Below, in pieces: positions 1 through 12,774 of a stretch of DNA of 64,000 nucleotides (position 1 is the first letter of the stretch; the number at the start of each line of letters is the position of its first letter). This DNA comes from Eudorina sp. 2006-703-Eu-15 (Eukaryota; Chlorophyta; Chlorophyceae; Chlamydomonadales; Volvocaceae), in contig BDSI01000051.1 in the NCBI GenBank assembly GCA_003117195.1, forward strand, positions 186,001 through 250,000, in the 5' to 3' direction. The position numbers and the translations under genes are program-made. The notes beneath the pieces were generated by a model that saw only the letters and a program-made list of their open reading frames with translations, was not told the DNA's origin and made no database searches.

Positions 1-3000
1 AACAACGGCGCGTACGGGTCGGCGCCGCCCCCGGGAAACAGTGGCATGTACGGCGGACCACCGCCACCAGCCAACGGCGGTGGCTACAAACCCAACCAGT
101 ACCAACAGCAGGGGCCAGCGCCAGGTGGCATGTACGGGGGCCCACCGCCGCCAGCAAACGGCGGGGGTGCGAGCGGAAATTACGGCCAGGGTGGCGGAGC
201 CTATGGAAGCGGCGGAGGTGCGTACGGCGGGGGCACCAACCAGCAGCAGCAACAACAACATCAGCCACAGGGCATGTATGGGGGCCCGCCGCCTGCGCAG
301 CAGAGCACCCCAGGACAAGGCTACGGAGGTCAAGGCGGAGCACCGCAGCAGGCGGGGTTCAACCCTTACGTGCCTGCTGGCGTGGGTGGTGGAGCTGCGG
401 GCGGGGGCGGCGGCGGCGGCGGTTCGCGGCCGGCGCCGCAGTACCAAGCTCAGGGTGCCATCGCGCGCGACGAGGCACCGCCCCGCATCATGCCCATCTC
501 GGCGCTGAACCCCTACACAGCGCGCTGGGCTATCCGGGCCCGTGTCACCAGCAAGGGCGAGCTTCGCAGGTATGGCACATGGGGCCCCGATACTATTGAC
601 AGGGGGGGCAGCAACCCGGATCCTCCATTCGGGTGACAGGGAGCATCGGCCTTGTTTCCGACCTTCCGTGCACATTGCCGCTTTGCCGACGTGTATTGGT
701 CAGGTGGAACAACGTCAAGGGCGAGGGCAAGGTGTTCTCATTCGATTTGCTGGACCGGGATGGCGGGGAGATCCGGGCGACGGCCTTTGGCGCGGAGGCC
801 GACAAATTCTTTGATGTCATTGAGGTGCGCACATTGGCATCCCTTGGCATACCTATGCTGGCCCCCGAACATGGGGTCCGGGGGGGGGGAAGGGTTGGCG
901 GCTGAGAGGGCGTGCACCAGCTAGACTTGCAGCGTAGGTAATGGCAACTGGGTGTTACTTTGGGAGGTTCGCCGTTGGACTTGTACCCTTTGGATCGCAT
1001 GGCATGGCATTGTGCGCATGGTTCACCCGCAGTAGACAGCGGGGAAAGGCCGCAGTAGACAGCGGGGAAAGGCCGCAGGGAGGAGCTGTGAAAGCCGGGG
1101 GATGCGGCCTTGTGGCAGACAGGCATGCACATATGGGTGCGCCGCTGAAATGTGTTTAGGATTGCAACCCGCCCGCTGAAATGTGTGTATGGACAATGCC
1201 GTTCCGTGGTACTCATGGCTGTTCATGACGAACCCTCAGGTTGGCGCCATCTACCAGCTCAGCAAAGCCAGCCTTACACAGAAGAAACCGGTGAGCGGGA
1301 TGTCTCGGGGGGGGCGAGAGGGTGTGGATCAGGGGCACAAGGGGGGCAGGATCGAGGGGCATCGGAGCGGCGAGATGGAGGAGCTCGGAGCCTTTTCAGA
1401 CAAAAAGAGCGTAACAGGAAAAAACGCGTCGGTCGTTTTGGGTCAGGCATGACTCCAACACCTATTGCTGGGTGGGCCGGGTGCTTGAAAACGAGACACA
1501 ATTACTGGCTCCGTGGGTGAAGGGGCGTTGGGGATGAACTTGCGCTACCAAGTAGCCGCAGGGCAGGCGGGCGGGCGGGCGGACTGTTCGGACGCCGAGT
1601 TACATGAAGACATGCGGCTGACTTGCATGTCTAGGCCTCACAGCTTGTGTGAAGATATCTCGTCCAGTGAGGCCCAGTGAGGCCCACACGGGCGCATGAC
1701 ACTAGGGTGCGGCGTGCGCCTCACTGCCACGTGGCGCTCGCTGTTCATGGCGTTTCTTCTCCAGTCGGCACCAACACGCGTCCTGGGCGGCCGACTTGAC
1801 GACATTGAGCGCACTGTCCTCTGCGCACCAGGCAATCACGGCTCACGTGCCGCGGTACCATCCAATTATAAGAGACTGACACCGCCGCACTGAACAGAAA
1901 GAACTGAGCTGTGACTCGCTAAATTTACTTTGTGTCTGTGCTGGTCCTGACCGTGTCCGGTACGATCCAGCAATTCAACCACACGAACCACGCCTACGAG
2001 ATCCGCCTGGACCGGAACTCGCTCCTTGAGCGGATGCCCGAGGACCAGGAGACGGCGCAGATCCCCACAATTAGCTACAACGTGAGTGAGCCGGGTAGGG
2101 GCCGGGCGTATTGACCGTGGACAGTCAGTGCGGTGCGAGGGGGCGGTGTGCGGAGAGGCGTCGGCGGTGAGTGGGTCCAGGTCCAAGATGCGGTGAGAGA
2201 CACCGGGGGCATTGGAACGTGGAGGGGCGAGGCCACATGACGTGGATGTGGTTGTCCTGTGTCGGAACTGTGCGTTCGAAGGGGCATCGTCTCCGCTGGT
2301 TACGCTTTCTCGATTCACCTGGTGCACCGGGGTCACCTGCGCGCGTTAGTTCATGGGAGTTGGCTGCTGATTCCTGGGAACCTTCAGGGGTAAGCGGACC
2401 TTAGTTGACCGATGTACCGGCGCATCCCCAAGTGCGGGCGCACCATGCTGCTGGGCAGCCGGGTTATACCTGCGCGCGGAATGCGCCCCCGCATCTCATC
2501 CCGTGGGGTCGTGCGCAGTTCCGGCGGATAACGGAGCTCGAGACGGCGGAGGCGGGCAGCATGGTGGACGTGATCGGCGTTGTGGAGACCTGCGACCCCT
2601 GGCAGGTGGGCCGGTCGGCGGTGGGGCCGAGGGTTGAGAGGGGGTGCACGCGCAGCCCGTCGGGTGTGTGTGGGGGTGTGTATCATGCCCTCTGCCATAT
2701 CAGGGGACGGTTCGACGTGCCTGCGGTTGTGGCCCAAACAAGCCTGGAAGACCGGACAAGTAAGATCTTACCAGGGAATTATCATACCGGGCAGGTCCTG
2801 AGCAGAGTTCTTTCGGGCATGTGCGGTAGCAGGGAGGCCAGCAGATAAGCGTACTAGCGTACCAGCACGTCGCACCGTATCGGTGCGTTTGCGCGCCCGG
2901 AACCTGCTGCATCGCCCGCCGCCGCGCATAGATGGGCGTGCTGCGCCACAGCGGGGACCACCGCCTCGATTTGAACCTTAGCATGTTGTCAACGCGCTAT

Positions 3001-6000
3001 TGGACTGTTATTGGACTGCGCCTGAACCCGGACTCCTTGCCGGTTCTCCCGTCTGCCTGCCTGCCCGCCCGCCGCGCTGCCGCGTGGTGCCGCGTCAGAC
3101 CATCACACGGCGCACCGGCGAGGAGACCCAGAAGCGGAGTATGGTGGTGCGCGACGACAGCGGGCGGTCCGTCGAGGTGACGCTGTGGGGCCCACTGGTC
3201 AACAACCCGGGCGACCAGATCGAGCAGGTGGGGTGGCCTCGGCCTGATGGCACCGCCAGGGTGGGAGCCACAGCCGCACCAACGCCCACCCTGCGCCCAC
3301 GCACACTGGAGAGATGCGAGCTCATGCGCACCAGACGCGGGGTGTGGACCTCGTGGGTGATGGAGTTTGCCCCTCTGGCTGACTTTGCACCCCCGCCTCC
3401 GCCTTCGGCCCGCCTGCCTGTCTGCCTGCTTGTCTGCCCGCCTGCCTGCCTGGTTGGCGCTCTCCAGATGGTCCGCTCGGGCGCGCGGCCCATCCTGGCC
3501 GCCAAGGCGCTCCGGGTGGGGGACTTCAACGGCAAGACGCTGTCCACGATCGGCGCCTCGAACCTCCGGATCGACCCACTGGACCTGCCCGCCGCGCAGC
3601 AGCTGCGTCACTGGTGCGCGTGCGGCGTCCTCCGCGCTGCGGCCGCGTGCGCCTTGCACCTAGATCCAAACCCCTTTGGACGGCGTCCAAGCCCACGCGG
3701 TTCGGGCGCATGCGTTTCTCAATGGGGCCAGCAATGCACAGCTGCCACATTATTTGGCGATGGCGTTCATGTCTTCAGGAACGTGTGTCGACTGAGAACC
3801 CTGCCCGAAGCGCGCAGTGTGTCGTACATGTCGTGTCATCGCCTATTCGTAACGGCAGGTACGGTACAATCCTTGTCGGACGCGCCTGCACGCACCCTCA
3901 TCGGCACATGCGGCCCTTTCCGGACTCGCAGGTACGACAGTGGCGGCCGGTCACAGGCGGTCAACTCCCTGAGCAACGCCGGCATGGGGGGTGGCGGCGG
4001 CGGCAAGGCCGACCGGCGGACCACCTTCGCGGCCATCAAGGTGGGATCACATCGTGTACTGCAGACCATGATGTTGCTGGATCCTAGAACCACTCCAGTC
4101 CAGTCCAGTCCAGCATCCGACGTTTATTTTTCGCCGTGTTGTGCAGGACGAGCACCTGGGCACCTCGGGGAAGCCCGACTGGATCACCGTGTCGGCGGTG
4201 GTGGACATGGTGAAGACGGACGCCTCGGGGGGCGGCCCGTCCGCGGTCGTGTACCCGTCCTGCCCGCACGACTTCAACGGCAGGCCGTGCCAGAAGAAGA
4301 TGATGGACATCGGCGGCGGCAACTGGAACTGCGAGCGGTGCAACTACTCCACAGACAACCCCGCCTGGCGATACCTGGTGCGTCTTGTGTCTGATACATG
4401 GGGGGCGCGCTATTGTCCCGCCCGCCCGCCCGCCCACAGGAGTGGCGAGGTGTCCGGCCCGTGATGCACCAATGCGCGTGCGCACGCGACCAGCCGGCAA
4501 ACGATGCCGGCGAGGCTCTTTCGACTGCGTTGGTCTGCGGTTTCCCCGTGTGTTTCCCCCGTGTGTTTCCCCCGTGTGTTTCCCCGTGTGTTTCCCCGTG
4601 TGTTTCCCCGTGTGTTTCCCCGTGTGTTTCCCCGTGTGTTTCCCCCGTGTGTTTCCCCGTGTGTTTCCCCGTGTGTTTCCCGTGTGTTTCCCCCGTGTGT
4701 TTCCCCCGTGTGTTTCCCCCGTGTGTTTCCCCCGTGTGTTTCCCCGTGTGTTTCCCCCGTGTGTTTCCCCCGTGTGTTTCCCCCGTGTGTTTCCCCCGTG
4801 TGTTTCCTCCCTCCCTCGTGTGGTCTCACCGTGTATGCGTGGGCCCTGATAGGTGTGTGGTCTGTCACATATGCTCGCATCGCTGACCTCGTCCCGGGCA
4901 GCACCTCTGAAGGCCGTTCGGCGCCTGGCCCCACGGTCTGCCCTCCTTTCTGTGGCAGGTGTCCATGAGCGCGTGTGACCACACCGCCAAGCAGTTTTTG
5001 ACCGCTTTCGGGGACGCCGGGGACGCGATCTTTGGCCGCTCCGCTGCCGAGGTGCGGCAGCTGGAGGCGGAGAACAGCCCGGTGAGTGTTCGGCTGCGCT
5101 GCTGGGCGGCCACAGGGTCTGGCCATTCGGGATGTTTTCGTGCGGGTTCATCCTGGGCTTGGGCTCTCACCACAGGCGCCTGCCTCCTTGGATTGATTCC
5201 CGTCAGCAGCCACGGCGTGGAATACATACATCTTGAGCTCGTCACGCGTGAACTGCAGCTCGCCATTGGGGGAAGGGCCATCTTTCTCTCTTACTGCTTC
5301 CGCCTCCTATGGCCGCGCAGGAGTTTGACCGGATGGCGGAGGGCATTCGCTTCACGCCCTTCATCTTTCGGCTCAAGGTGGGCATTGGTCTCCGTGTCAA
5401 TTTCCGTCTCCGCGTTTCCAGTGCCCTGGGGTTGCGGGGCAGCAGCAGCGGCAGTGCACGCGCGACGGAGGAGGCGTCCGCAAGGTCGTGTCCTCGCTCA
5501 AATGTCTCTCTGCCACCCCCGGTGCTGCCTGCGGTGCTGCTTCCGATGGCCGGCGCGCCCCGGGGAGAGAAGACGACGACCTGGTCAGCGGTCGCCTGCT
5601 GCCCCCTGCTGCCTTCGGGGTCGGGGGGTCCGCCCCGCCCAACGTGGCTGGCTCCCATTCCTCCCATCCCTTCCTCCCATCCCTTCCTCCCATCCCTTCC
5701 TCCCATCCCTTCCTCCCATCCCTTCCTCCCATCCCTTCCTCCCATCCCTTCCTCCCATCCCTTCCTCCCATCCCTTCCTCCCATCCCTTCCTCCCTCGAT
5801 CCCCAGGTCGCCGAAGACAACTACAACGACGAGTCCCGCATCAAGGTGTCCATCTACCGCCTGGAGCGCCTGACCGACTTCGTGAAGGAGTCGAATCTCA
5901 TGCTGCAGTACATCAAAGCCCTGGAGGCCGGGCAGCCCGTCCTGACCACCGGCGGCCCAAGCGGGACAGTGGCAGCAGCGGCGTCAGCGGCGGCGATGGG

Positions 6001-6595
6001 CGCGGGAGGGAGTGGCGGCCAGGGGGGGTATCACCAACAGGGCGGGCAGGGTGGCGGAAATCAGTACGGCGGGCCTCCGGGCAACATGTATGGCACCGCT
6101 CCGCAGCCGACCAATCCGTACGGCAGCACGCCGGCGACCAACCCGTATGGCGCTCCGCCCGGCGGTGGTGGCGGCGGCATGCCGCGCACTCCGCCGCCTG
6201 CAGGCGGCGGTGGCGGCGGCGGCGGCGGGATGTACGGCGGTCCGCCGGCAGCGGCGGGTGCATACAACCAGCAGGGTGGCGGTGGTGGCAGCGGAGGTCG
6301 CGGCGGCGGCGGCGGCTATGGTGGGCCGCCACCGCAACAACAAGGCGGTGGGTATGGAGGCAGCGGTGGCGGGTACGGGGGCGGCGGCGGTGGCGGCTAC
6401 GGAGGGCCCGGCGGCGGTGGCGGTGGCGGTGGCGGCGGCGGCTACAACACCGGTGGCGGAGGTGGCGGGTGGAATGCGGGGCCTCCGCCACCCCAGCAGC
6501 AAGGAGGTGGAGGGAATGGTGGGATGTACGGTGGGCCGCCACCGCCCCAGCAAAACAACAACGCCTACCAGGTGCCCCCACAGGCGTTCTGGTAG
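1..6595 (+). CDS. RPA1: Replication protein A 70-kDa subunit (5' partial)
   Basis: Large subunit of the RPA heterotrimer, which coats single-stranded DNA in replication, repair and recombination in the nucleus. Exons: 1-569, 704-824, 1240-1290, 1971-2081, 2519-2605, 3099-3227, 3468-3613, 3932-4040, 4147-4377, 4959-5081, 5321-5377, 5807-6595; all introns GT-AG and all phases close, giving 840 residues. The first DNA-binding OB fold (about residues 163-284, starting PISALNPYTARW) is followed by the second (285-405) and the third (442-620). The third holds a zinc ribbon with cysteines near 480, 489, 503 and 506, and the family signature YNDESRIK. The N-terminal protein-interaction fold lies upstream of the window. 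Unusual: Gly/Tyr/Pro/Gln-rich low-complexity segments with MYGGPPP units both before the first OB fold and in a C-terminal tail of about 200 residues. Family assignment is firm; small exon edges are inferred. Confidence 0.95.
4546..4808. repeat. 12/13-bp minisatellite in RPA1 intron 9
   Basis: About 20 head-to-tail units of GTGTGTTTCCCC, with 11- to 13-bp variants that differ in the length of the C run. It lies wholly inside the intron between exons 4147-4377 and 4959-5081. It makes long spurious open frames on both strands. Confidence 0.93.
5653..5795. repeat. 13-bp minisatellite in RPA1 intron 11
   Basis: About ten exact units of CTTCCTCCCATCC immediately upstream of the 3' splice site at 5805-5806. 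The array also acts as the pyrimidine tract of the intron. Confidence 0.93.
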
Positions 6596-7696
6596 CAGGG
6601 CAGTTGGGCATGCTGCAGTGGTGCGTAATTCATGGGCGCACAGCTCGACATGGCGGGTGTTCATGGCGATCGGTTCTGGCAGGCTCCGTGGGTACGGCAA
6701 TCCATCAGGCATGTGGGTTACTTGCAGGGCGGCGTCTCCATGATCGTCCGATTCCATTGTGGTACGCGTGTTCATGATTTTGGGGGTCAACCTTTGTGGC
6801 GGTCGTGTGGTCGTGTGAGCTTGTTGTGCGGTTCGTTGCGAGTTTGGGAGCAGCAGCCTGCAAGCTTGGTGGGTAGCAGCTAATATGACTATGGCAGTTT
6901 CTGTACATATGGGATTGCATGGTGTCAAAGTTTTGGTTGTGAGCGCGGTGGAAAGCTGGATCGGGATTACGCACGGATTTCGCCTTCGTTGCAACATCCG
7001 GTTTAACCGCTCGACGCCGCGCTTGGGTTCGCGCCGCCGCCTTCAATTTGGTTTTAACTGTAATAGTTGAAAATGACCAACGCAGTCGATAACAATGAAA
7101 CAGCAACCTATGCGTGCCACGCAGCGGACAGGAAGGTCGATACATCGCAAAGCTGCAAAAGCAGCTCATGCGCATCTGGGCGATCTTGAAAGGATTGTTC
7201 ATCAGCTGTGGCATGCATGGCAAGTAGTATTTGTCGTCCACGCAGACCGGGGCTTGTCCACGGGCTGTGAGCTCCGACGCCTCTTGAGGACTGAATGTCA
7301 CTCACATGCTGCACAATGTAAATATGCACTTGTACCGCATTTGTGGAGCTCGTTTCGTTTCTCTAGTGTTTTGAGCGCTACCGTACGGCGGAGCGTTGAT
7401 GGAGCAATGTGCGTTCCCCTGTGGCCGAAGTGTACCTTTTACAAGACTTGATTTTACTGACACTCGGGAACTTGGTTTAAACTTCAAATTTCCCTTTCGG
7501 GCTAGCGAACAGGTTTTCAGAGCTTACCTGACTTGCATATTACAAAGTCTGCTGTCTCCCTAACAAGAACATTTGTTAGCAAGGGCCTTTATCTGTATAT
7601 CGCTTAGCGAAGTTTCAAAGGTGTGCGCACGACAATGCGCTCGAAGGCGTGAGGAGCCGCGCCGACCCCTGTTCTGCTTGCTTCGATTCACGTGTT
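6596..7696. other. 3' flank of RPA1 and spacer before next gene
   Basis: No convincing coding region. Base composition drops from GC-rich coding sequence to mixed sequence. A TGTAA polyadenylation candidate is at 7059-7063. The remainder should hold the upstream region and 5' UTR of the gene starting at 7697; I see no clear TATA box. Confidence 0.5.
7059..7063 (+). terminator. RPA1: Candidate RPA1 polyadenylation signal (TGTAA)
   Basis: TGTAA is the usual volvocine poly(A) signal. This one is 464 bases after the RPA1 stop codon. Assignment rests on motif and position only. Confidence 0.4.
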
Positions 7697-10600
7697 ATGG
7701 CAGGACGAGGTCCTGGCGGGGTTGGGCCTTCGAAGGTAAGCAACGGTCGTATTGAAAGTGACTTGTCGACAACCAGATGCGTGTATGTTTTGTAAGCGAC
7801 ATAGTGGTAAGTAGTCGACGGCTGTGAGCTATCTCGCTCACAGACCAGGAGTCCCCCGGGGACATACATGTCTTCGCTGCCTGCATTAGGGACGCCAACG
7901 GGTCAGGTCATACCGCACGGCCTTCATGCGGACGGACGCGATTCCCCGTGACAGGCACAGCAAGACCAATGGAACGAGAAGGCGATGCAGCTGATGAAGC
8001 GCCATGACCAAAATGGCGACGGACTGCTCGACCCGCGCGAAATGGCGTCCGCCATCAACGAGCTGTGCGGCACGCACGGCTTCAGCGCAAGGAGCCTAAG
8101 TGAGCGACAGCCCCAGCTAGGGCTCCCCCGGAGGATCACGAGGCGTCCCCCCGGGGTTTAGGGGGGGGCGGTGGGCGGGGAAAGGGTGCCACCCCGCCTC
8201 TCTTACCTCTCCCTGCTACTCTCTCCCGGCCCCCCCCCTTGTTCGCAACCTCACTCCTCATCCCCACCCCCTTCCCAACCCACCCTCCCCCCTCCTCCTG
8301 ATCCCCCTCTGACACCCGCTTCACCCGAAAACCTAAACCCTCACCCCCACCCCCACCACCCCATCCCCCGCAAAACCCCGTGCAGCCGCGGCCCTGGGTC
8401 TGGACTCTAAGCTGGACAACAGCTCCTACCGCTGGACCCCCATCGAGTTCTGTGACGCGTACCGGAGGGCCATGCTGATGGCGGACAGCGGCGAGGCGGC
8501 GGCGGGAGGCGGAGGAGGGGGCGGGGGCGGGGGCGGCCGGGGGGTGGAGCGCCTCCTGGGTCAGGCGGTGGACACCCTGAGAGACTGTGAGTGCGGGAGG
8601 GGGGTGGGGTGGGGTGGGGGTACGGCGGGGTGAGGGGCAGGGAGGGGAGGGGGGGGTCAAGGGAGGAGGGGGAAGGCTGCGGGAAGGCAAGGTACAGCGG
8701 GGCACAGAGGGCATTGGGGCGCGGGGGTGGGGGCTGTTCGGGTCTGGATGAGGATCAGGATGGGGATGTGGGTGAGGTTGTGGGTGTGGATGAGGGTACG
8801 GGAGATGCCCGGGCTTGGCGGCGGCTGGCGTCGTCGTTGCTGTTGGGGCTCAATCTGGAACAGGGGGGGTTGCTGAGGTCAGGGCGGTAGCCGAGGTCCG
8901 GTTGCGGCGGAGGGGCCGCCACTGCTGACCCTCCTTCCCTCGTCCTCCTCCCCTCGTCCTCCTCCCCTCGTCCTCCTCCCCTCACCCTCCTTCCCTCGTC
9001 CTCCTCCCTCTCCGCCCCTCCGCCAGTGGACGCCAAGTCGGAGGCCTCACTGAAGCAGTGCTACAACAACTACTGCCGCCTGAGTGTGCCGGGGGCGGGC
9101 GTCAAGATGATGATGGACGGGGACATGAAGCTGTCGTCGCCGCAGTGGCACCAGCTGTGTGCGGATGTGGGGCTGGCGGCGCCCATCGGTGGGTGGGAGG
9201 GGGCGGGGAGGGGAGGGGAGGGGAGGGGAGGGGGGCCCACGGGGAGTGGGTAAGAGTGGGGGAGCGGTGGGGACTCAAAACACAACACAACACACACCCG
9301 GCTCAGTCATCTTATACACACCCACCCGCGGCCCCCATCCCAGCGCGGACACATCCCCAAGATGTGTCCGCCAAACTCCTATACCCCCCTCCTTCGCGCC
9401 AACGCACCCAGCTCTGCCCCTTGCATCACACGCGCTGCTGCCTTACCACCGACCGACCGACCGACCGACCGACCGACCCACCCCGACCCACCCCGACCGA
9501 CCGACCGACCGACACAGCCACCCCCTCCCCCCGCCTCTCACCCGCCCCCCCGCAGGCCCCATCGCGACCACCGACCTCGCCAACATCTTCAACGCCGCCT
9601 CCCAGCGCACCAGCGGCCTGGCCCTCAAGCAGTTCCTGACCGCCCTGGCCATGATCTCCCCCGACCTGACCACCCTGTGCAACCACATGGTGGCGCAGCT
9701 GGGGCCGCAGATGAAACCCCGAGCGGGCGCGGATGCCCCCCAGCCCGCCACCTTCCCGCTCCGGAACCTGGACCTCAAGGGGGCGGGCGGCGGCGGCGGC
9801 GCGCAGGGCCATTGGGGCGCGGCGCAGAACGTCATCTCGGCCGCCAACGCGTTCATGAGGGCTGGGGGCGGCGGCGGCGGCGGGGGAGGAGGCGGAGGCG
9901 GCGGCGGGATGCCGCCCGCGGCGGGCAGCGCTGCAAACTCTTTCACCTCGGGGTTTAGCGCCGCCAGCAGCGGTGGTATTGGCGGCGGCGGCATCTGCGG
10001 CTTTGCGAGTGCGTGTGTGGGGCTGGAGGGGCGGGCGAGGTGGTGGAGGGGTGGGGGTCATTGAAGAATGCAAACAAGCTGGGGAGGGGGGGGGTACAGG
10101 TGTGGTGTGGGGTTTGTCCAGATGTGGTCCAAGAACTGGACGGACTCCAGGGGGGGGTCCTCGATGACACCGCCAAGATGATTCGGACGTTGGATAGGGA
10201 CACACGCCAGAGGCCGGGGGGGGGACATGGTCGCGACCTGGGACCTGCGGTGACTGGGAGCTGCCGCCGCTGCCACCTCTCCCCCCCCCGCTCAGTATGC
10301 ATCTGTCTACCGATTTCCTATACCCCCCTTCCCCCATGTGCGACGCAAGAGCACCCAGCAAGGCTGTGGCATCCACGGCTCCCGATTCGCTCGCTGCTCG
10401 GCTTCCCCTCCCTGCCCGCCCCTCCGTTTGTTCCTGGGTAGTCAGCGCGGTGTCAACATGTCTGCCAATTGCCTACCTGCCCCCCCTTCCCTTCTCGTCC
10501 TCCCCCCCCCGCTCCTTCCCAATATCTGCCGCAGTGGAGGTGGAGGAAACGCTCATCCGCGCCCGCTACAGCTCCCCTGCAGGGTCCCGCGCCTCGGGGG

Positions 10601-12708
10601 GCCCCCCGGAGCAGCTGGCCCCCATCGTGGGGGGGCCCATCACCGCCAAGCTGGGCGGGGGTGGCGGCATCAAGCGCAGCTCGCTGGCCTCACTGGGGGG
10701 CGGGGGGGCACTAGGGTCGGGCGGCCGGGTCGCCAGTGGCGGGGGCAACGGCGGGATATCCAAGGTGCGGGTGTGTTTGACAAGAACCCCCCCCCCCATA
10801 ACCGGCGTGTATGTGTGTATAAGGGGAGGGGGCCCCGTTGGGGCTGGGGTGGAGGGGCGGAGGTTGCTGACTTGGCTCATTCGGGTTAAGGGAGTATCGG
10901 GAGGGGGGGAGGGGGGGAGAGAGTGTGAGGGCGAGGGAGGGAGAGGGGGTCGCCTGGATGACAGCGGCAGAGGGGGAGCCTTCCCATTCTGGGCTTGAGT
11001 GTTCCTGGGTAATCCTCCCTCGCCCCTTTTCCACCCGCTCCCCAACCTCCCTCCCCCTCCCCCGCCCCCCCAAATGCCCTCTCCCCGGGTCCCCTTCCCC
11101 CCCGGGCCCAGTCCCTGGACCTGCCCGGCAGTCAGATGGTGCTACTGGACCGACTGGCGGCTGCGGAGGCGCGGATCACCCAGCTGGAGCAGCAGCAGGC
11201 CTTCGCCCGGGAGATGATGACGGCGGCGGGGCAGGGGGCGTACGGCGGGGCGGGGAGGCCGACGCCACCGGCGGCGGGCGGCGAGGGGCCGTCGGGGCCG
11301 CAGGTGGCGGCGATGGAAGCCAAGATCGCGGCACTGGAGGCGGAGGTGGGTGGGAGGGGGGCCCGGCACGGCTGGCTGGCTGGCTGGCTGGCTGGTTGTG
11401 TGTGTTGTGTGGGGGGTTTGCTGGCGGGTTGTTTCGAGGGGCCGTGTGTAGGGCTCCTATTCACGTGACGCGGGTCTTCTTGCAGATGTCTGATTCGGAC
11501 CACGCCGCCGTACAGAATACCGATGTCGATGCGTTGAGGCGAGGTGACCCTCCCTGCCCCCATTCTCTTCCCTCTTACCCCGCCCCCTCCTCCTCCATGA
11601 AACCCGTCCTCCTCCCTCCTCCCCCCTCCATTCGCTGTACCCCTCTGCCCTCCCTCCCCCAAATTTCCAAACCCTCGTACCCCCCTTCTCGTCCTCCCCT
11701 CCCCTGCCCTGCCCCTCCCCTCCCCCCTTCCCCCCCTCCCCCCTCCAGCTGAGCCGCGTGTCAGCCGGTGCTGACGCCCCCCGCCAGGTCCGTGAGGTGC
11801 GGGACTCCCTGGAGTTACTGACGGAGCGGGTGGAGGCGCTGAGTAAGACGGTGGAGAGGGCCACAAGGAGGATCGACTCGGCGGAGGCCACGGCTCGGGC
11901 GGTGGACGAGCAAGTACGGCAGCTCCAGGGGCCCGTCACGGAGGCCAACGCGTCGCTGGCGTCGCTGCGGCAGGTGGGCGGGGGGTGGGGGTGAGGGTGA
12001 GGGTGGGGGTGGAGGGGGGGTGGGGGTGGAGGTGGAGGGGGGGTGGAGGGGTGAGGAGGGTGAGGGTGGAGGGGGGCTTTCAACCACAGGAGTTGTGCGT
12101 TGAAGGGTGCGGAGCTGGGGGGAGAGGGGGAGGGGGCAGCGGCGTGTGTGCGTCTGACTTGGGAGACCCTGAACCCCCCTGGACCCAGACCAACCCGGAC
12201 GCAACGCGCATGTGTTCGTGTGTGTTTGTGTGTGTTTCTTAGGCGGGCAAAACAGGAGTGCGTGACATGCGAGGGGCCGAATAGCGCCCAAATAATTGCC
12301 CGTATGCGTTATATAATATACCCATTTCCCGACCCACATAGTAAATAAAAGGCTGCGGTGCCTGAAGAACGCTGTCGATTTGGCGCGCTTTTGGCGCGGA
12401 ATACTACCAGCTGGTGCGGGTCGGCTGCCTTGGCGCCACAGACCCACACCACCACCGGGGACCGGGTGTGGTCCGTCCTCGTGCTGTCGCGCGTTGGTTG
12501 GTCCGGGATGGGTCCGGCGGCGACGCGGTCGCCCGCGGTAACGGCGAGCGCATAATTCAGGTATGTATGGTAAGTAACTTGGGTCGCGTATTGACTCCTG
12601 TGCCACGCATCGGTTCCCCAATCCTTACCCCTCACCACCAATGGTGTGCGCGTGCGTGTGATCCTCGCGTTGTTATCGCAATGTATCCATCCACCTGCAT
12701 GCAAAGCG

Positions 12709-12774
<66 letters not shown>

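Noticed and set aside
4084..5151. 355-codon frame on the - strand
   Set aside because: It runs through the GTGTGTTTCCCC minisatellite and antisense to RPA1 exons; it is an artefact of the repeat.
5488..6777. 429-codon + strand frame and antisense frames over the RPA1 tail
   Set aside because: Shadow frames of the Gly-rich RPA1 exon 12 and its upstream 13-bp repeat; no domain.
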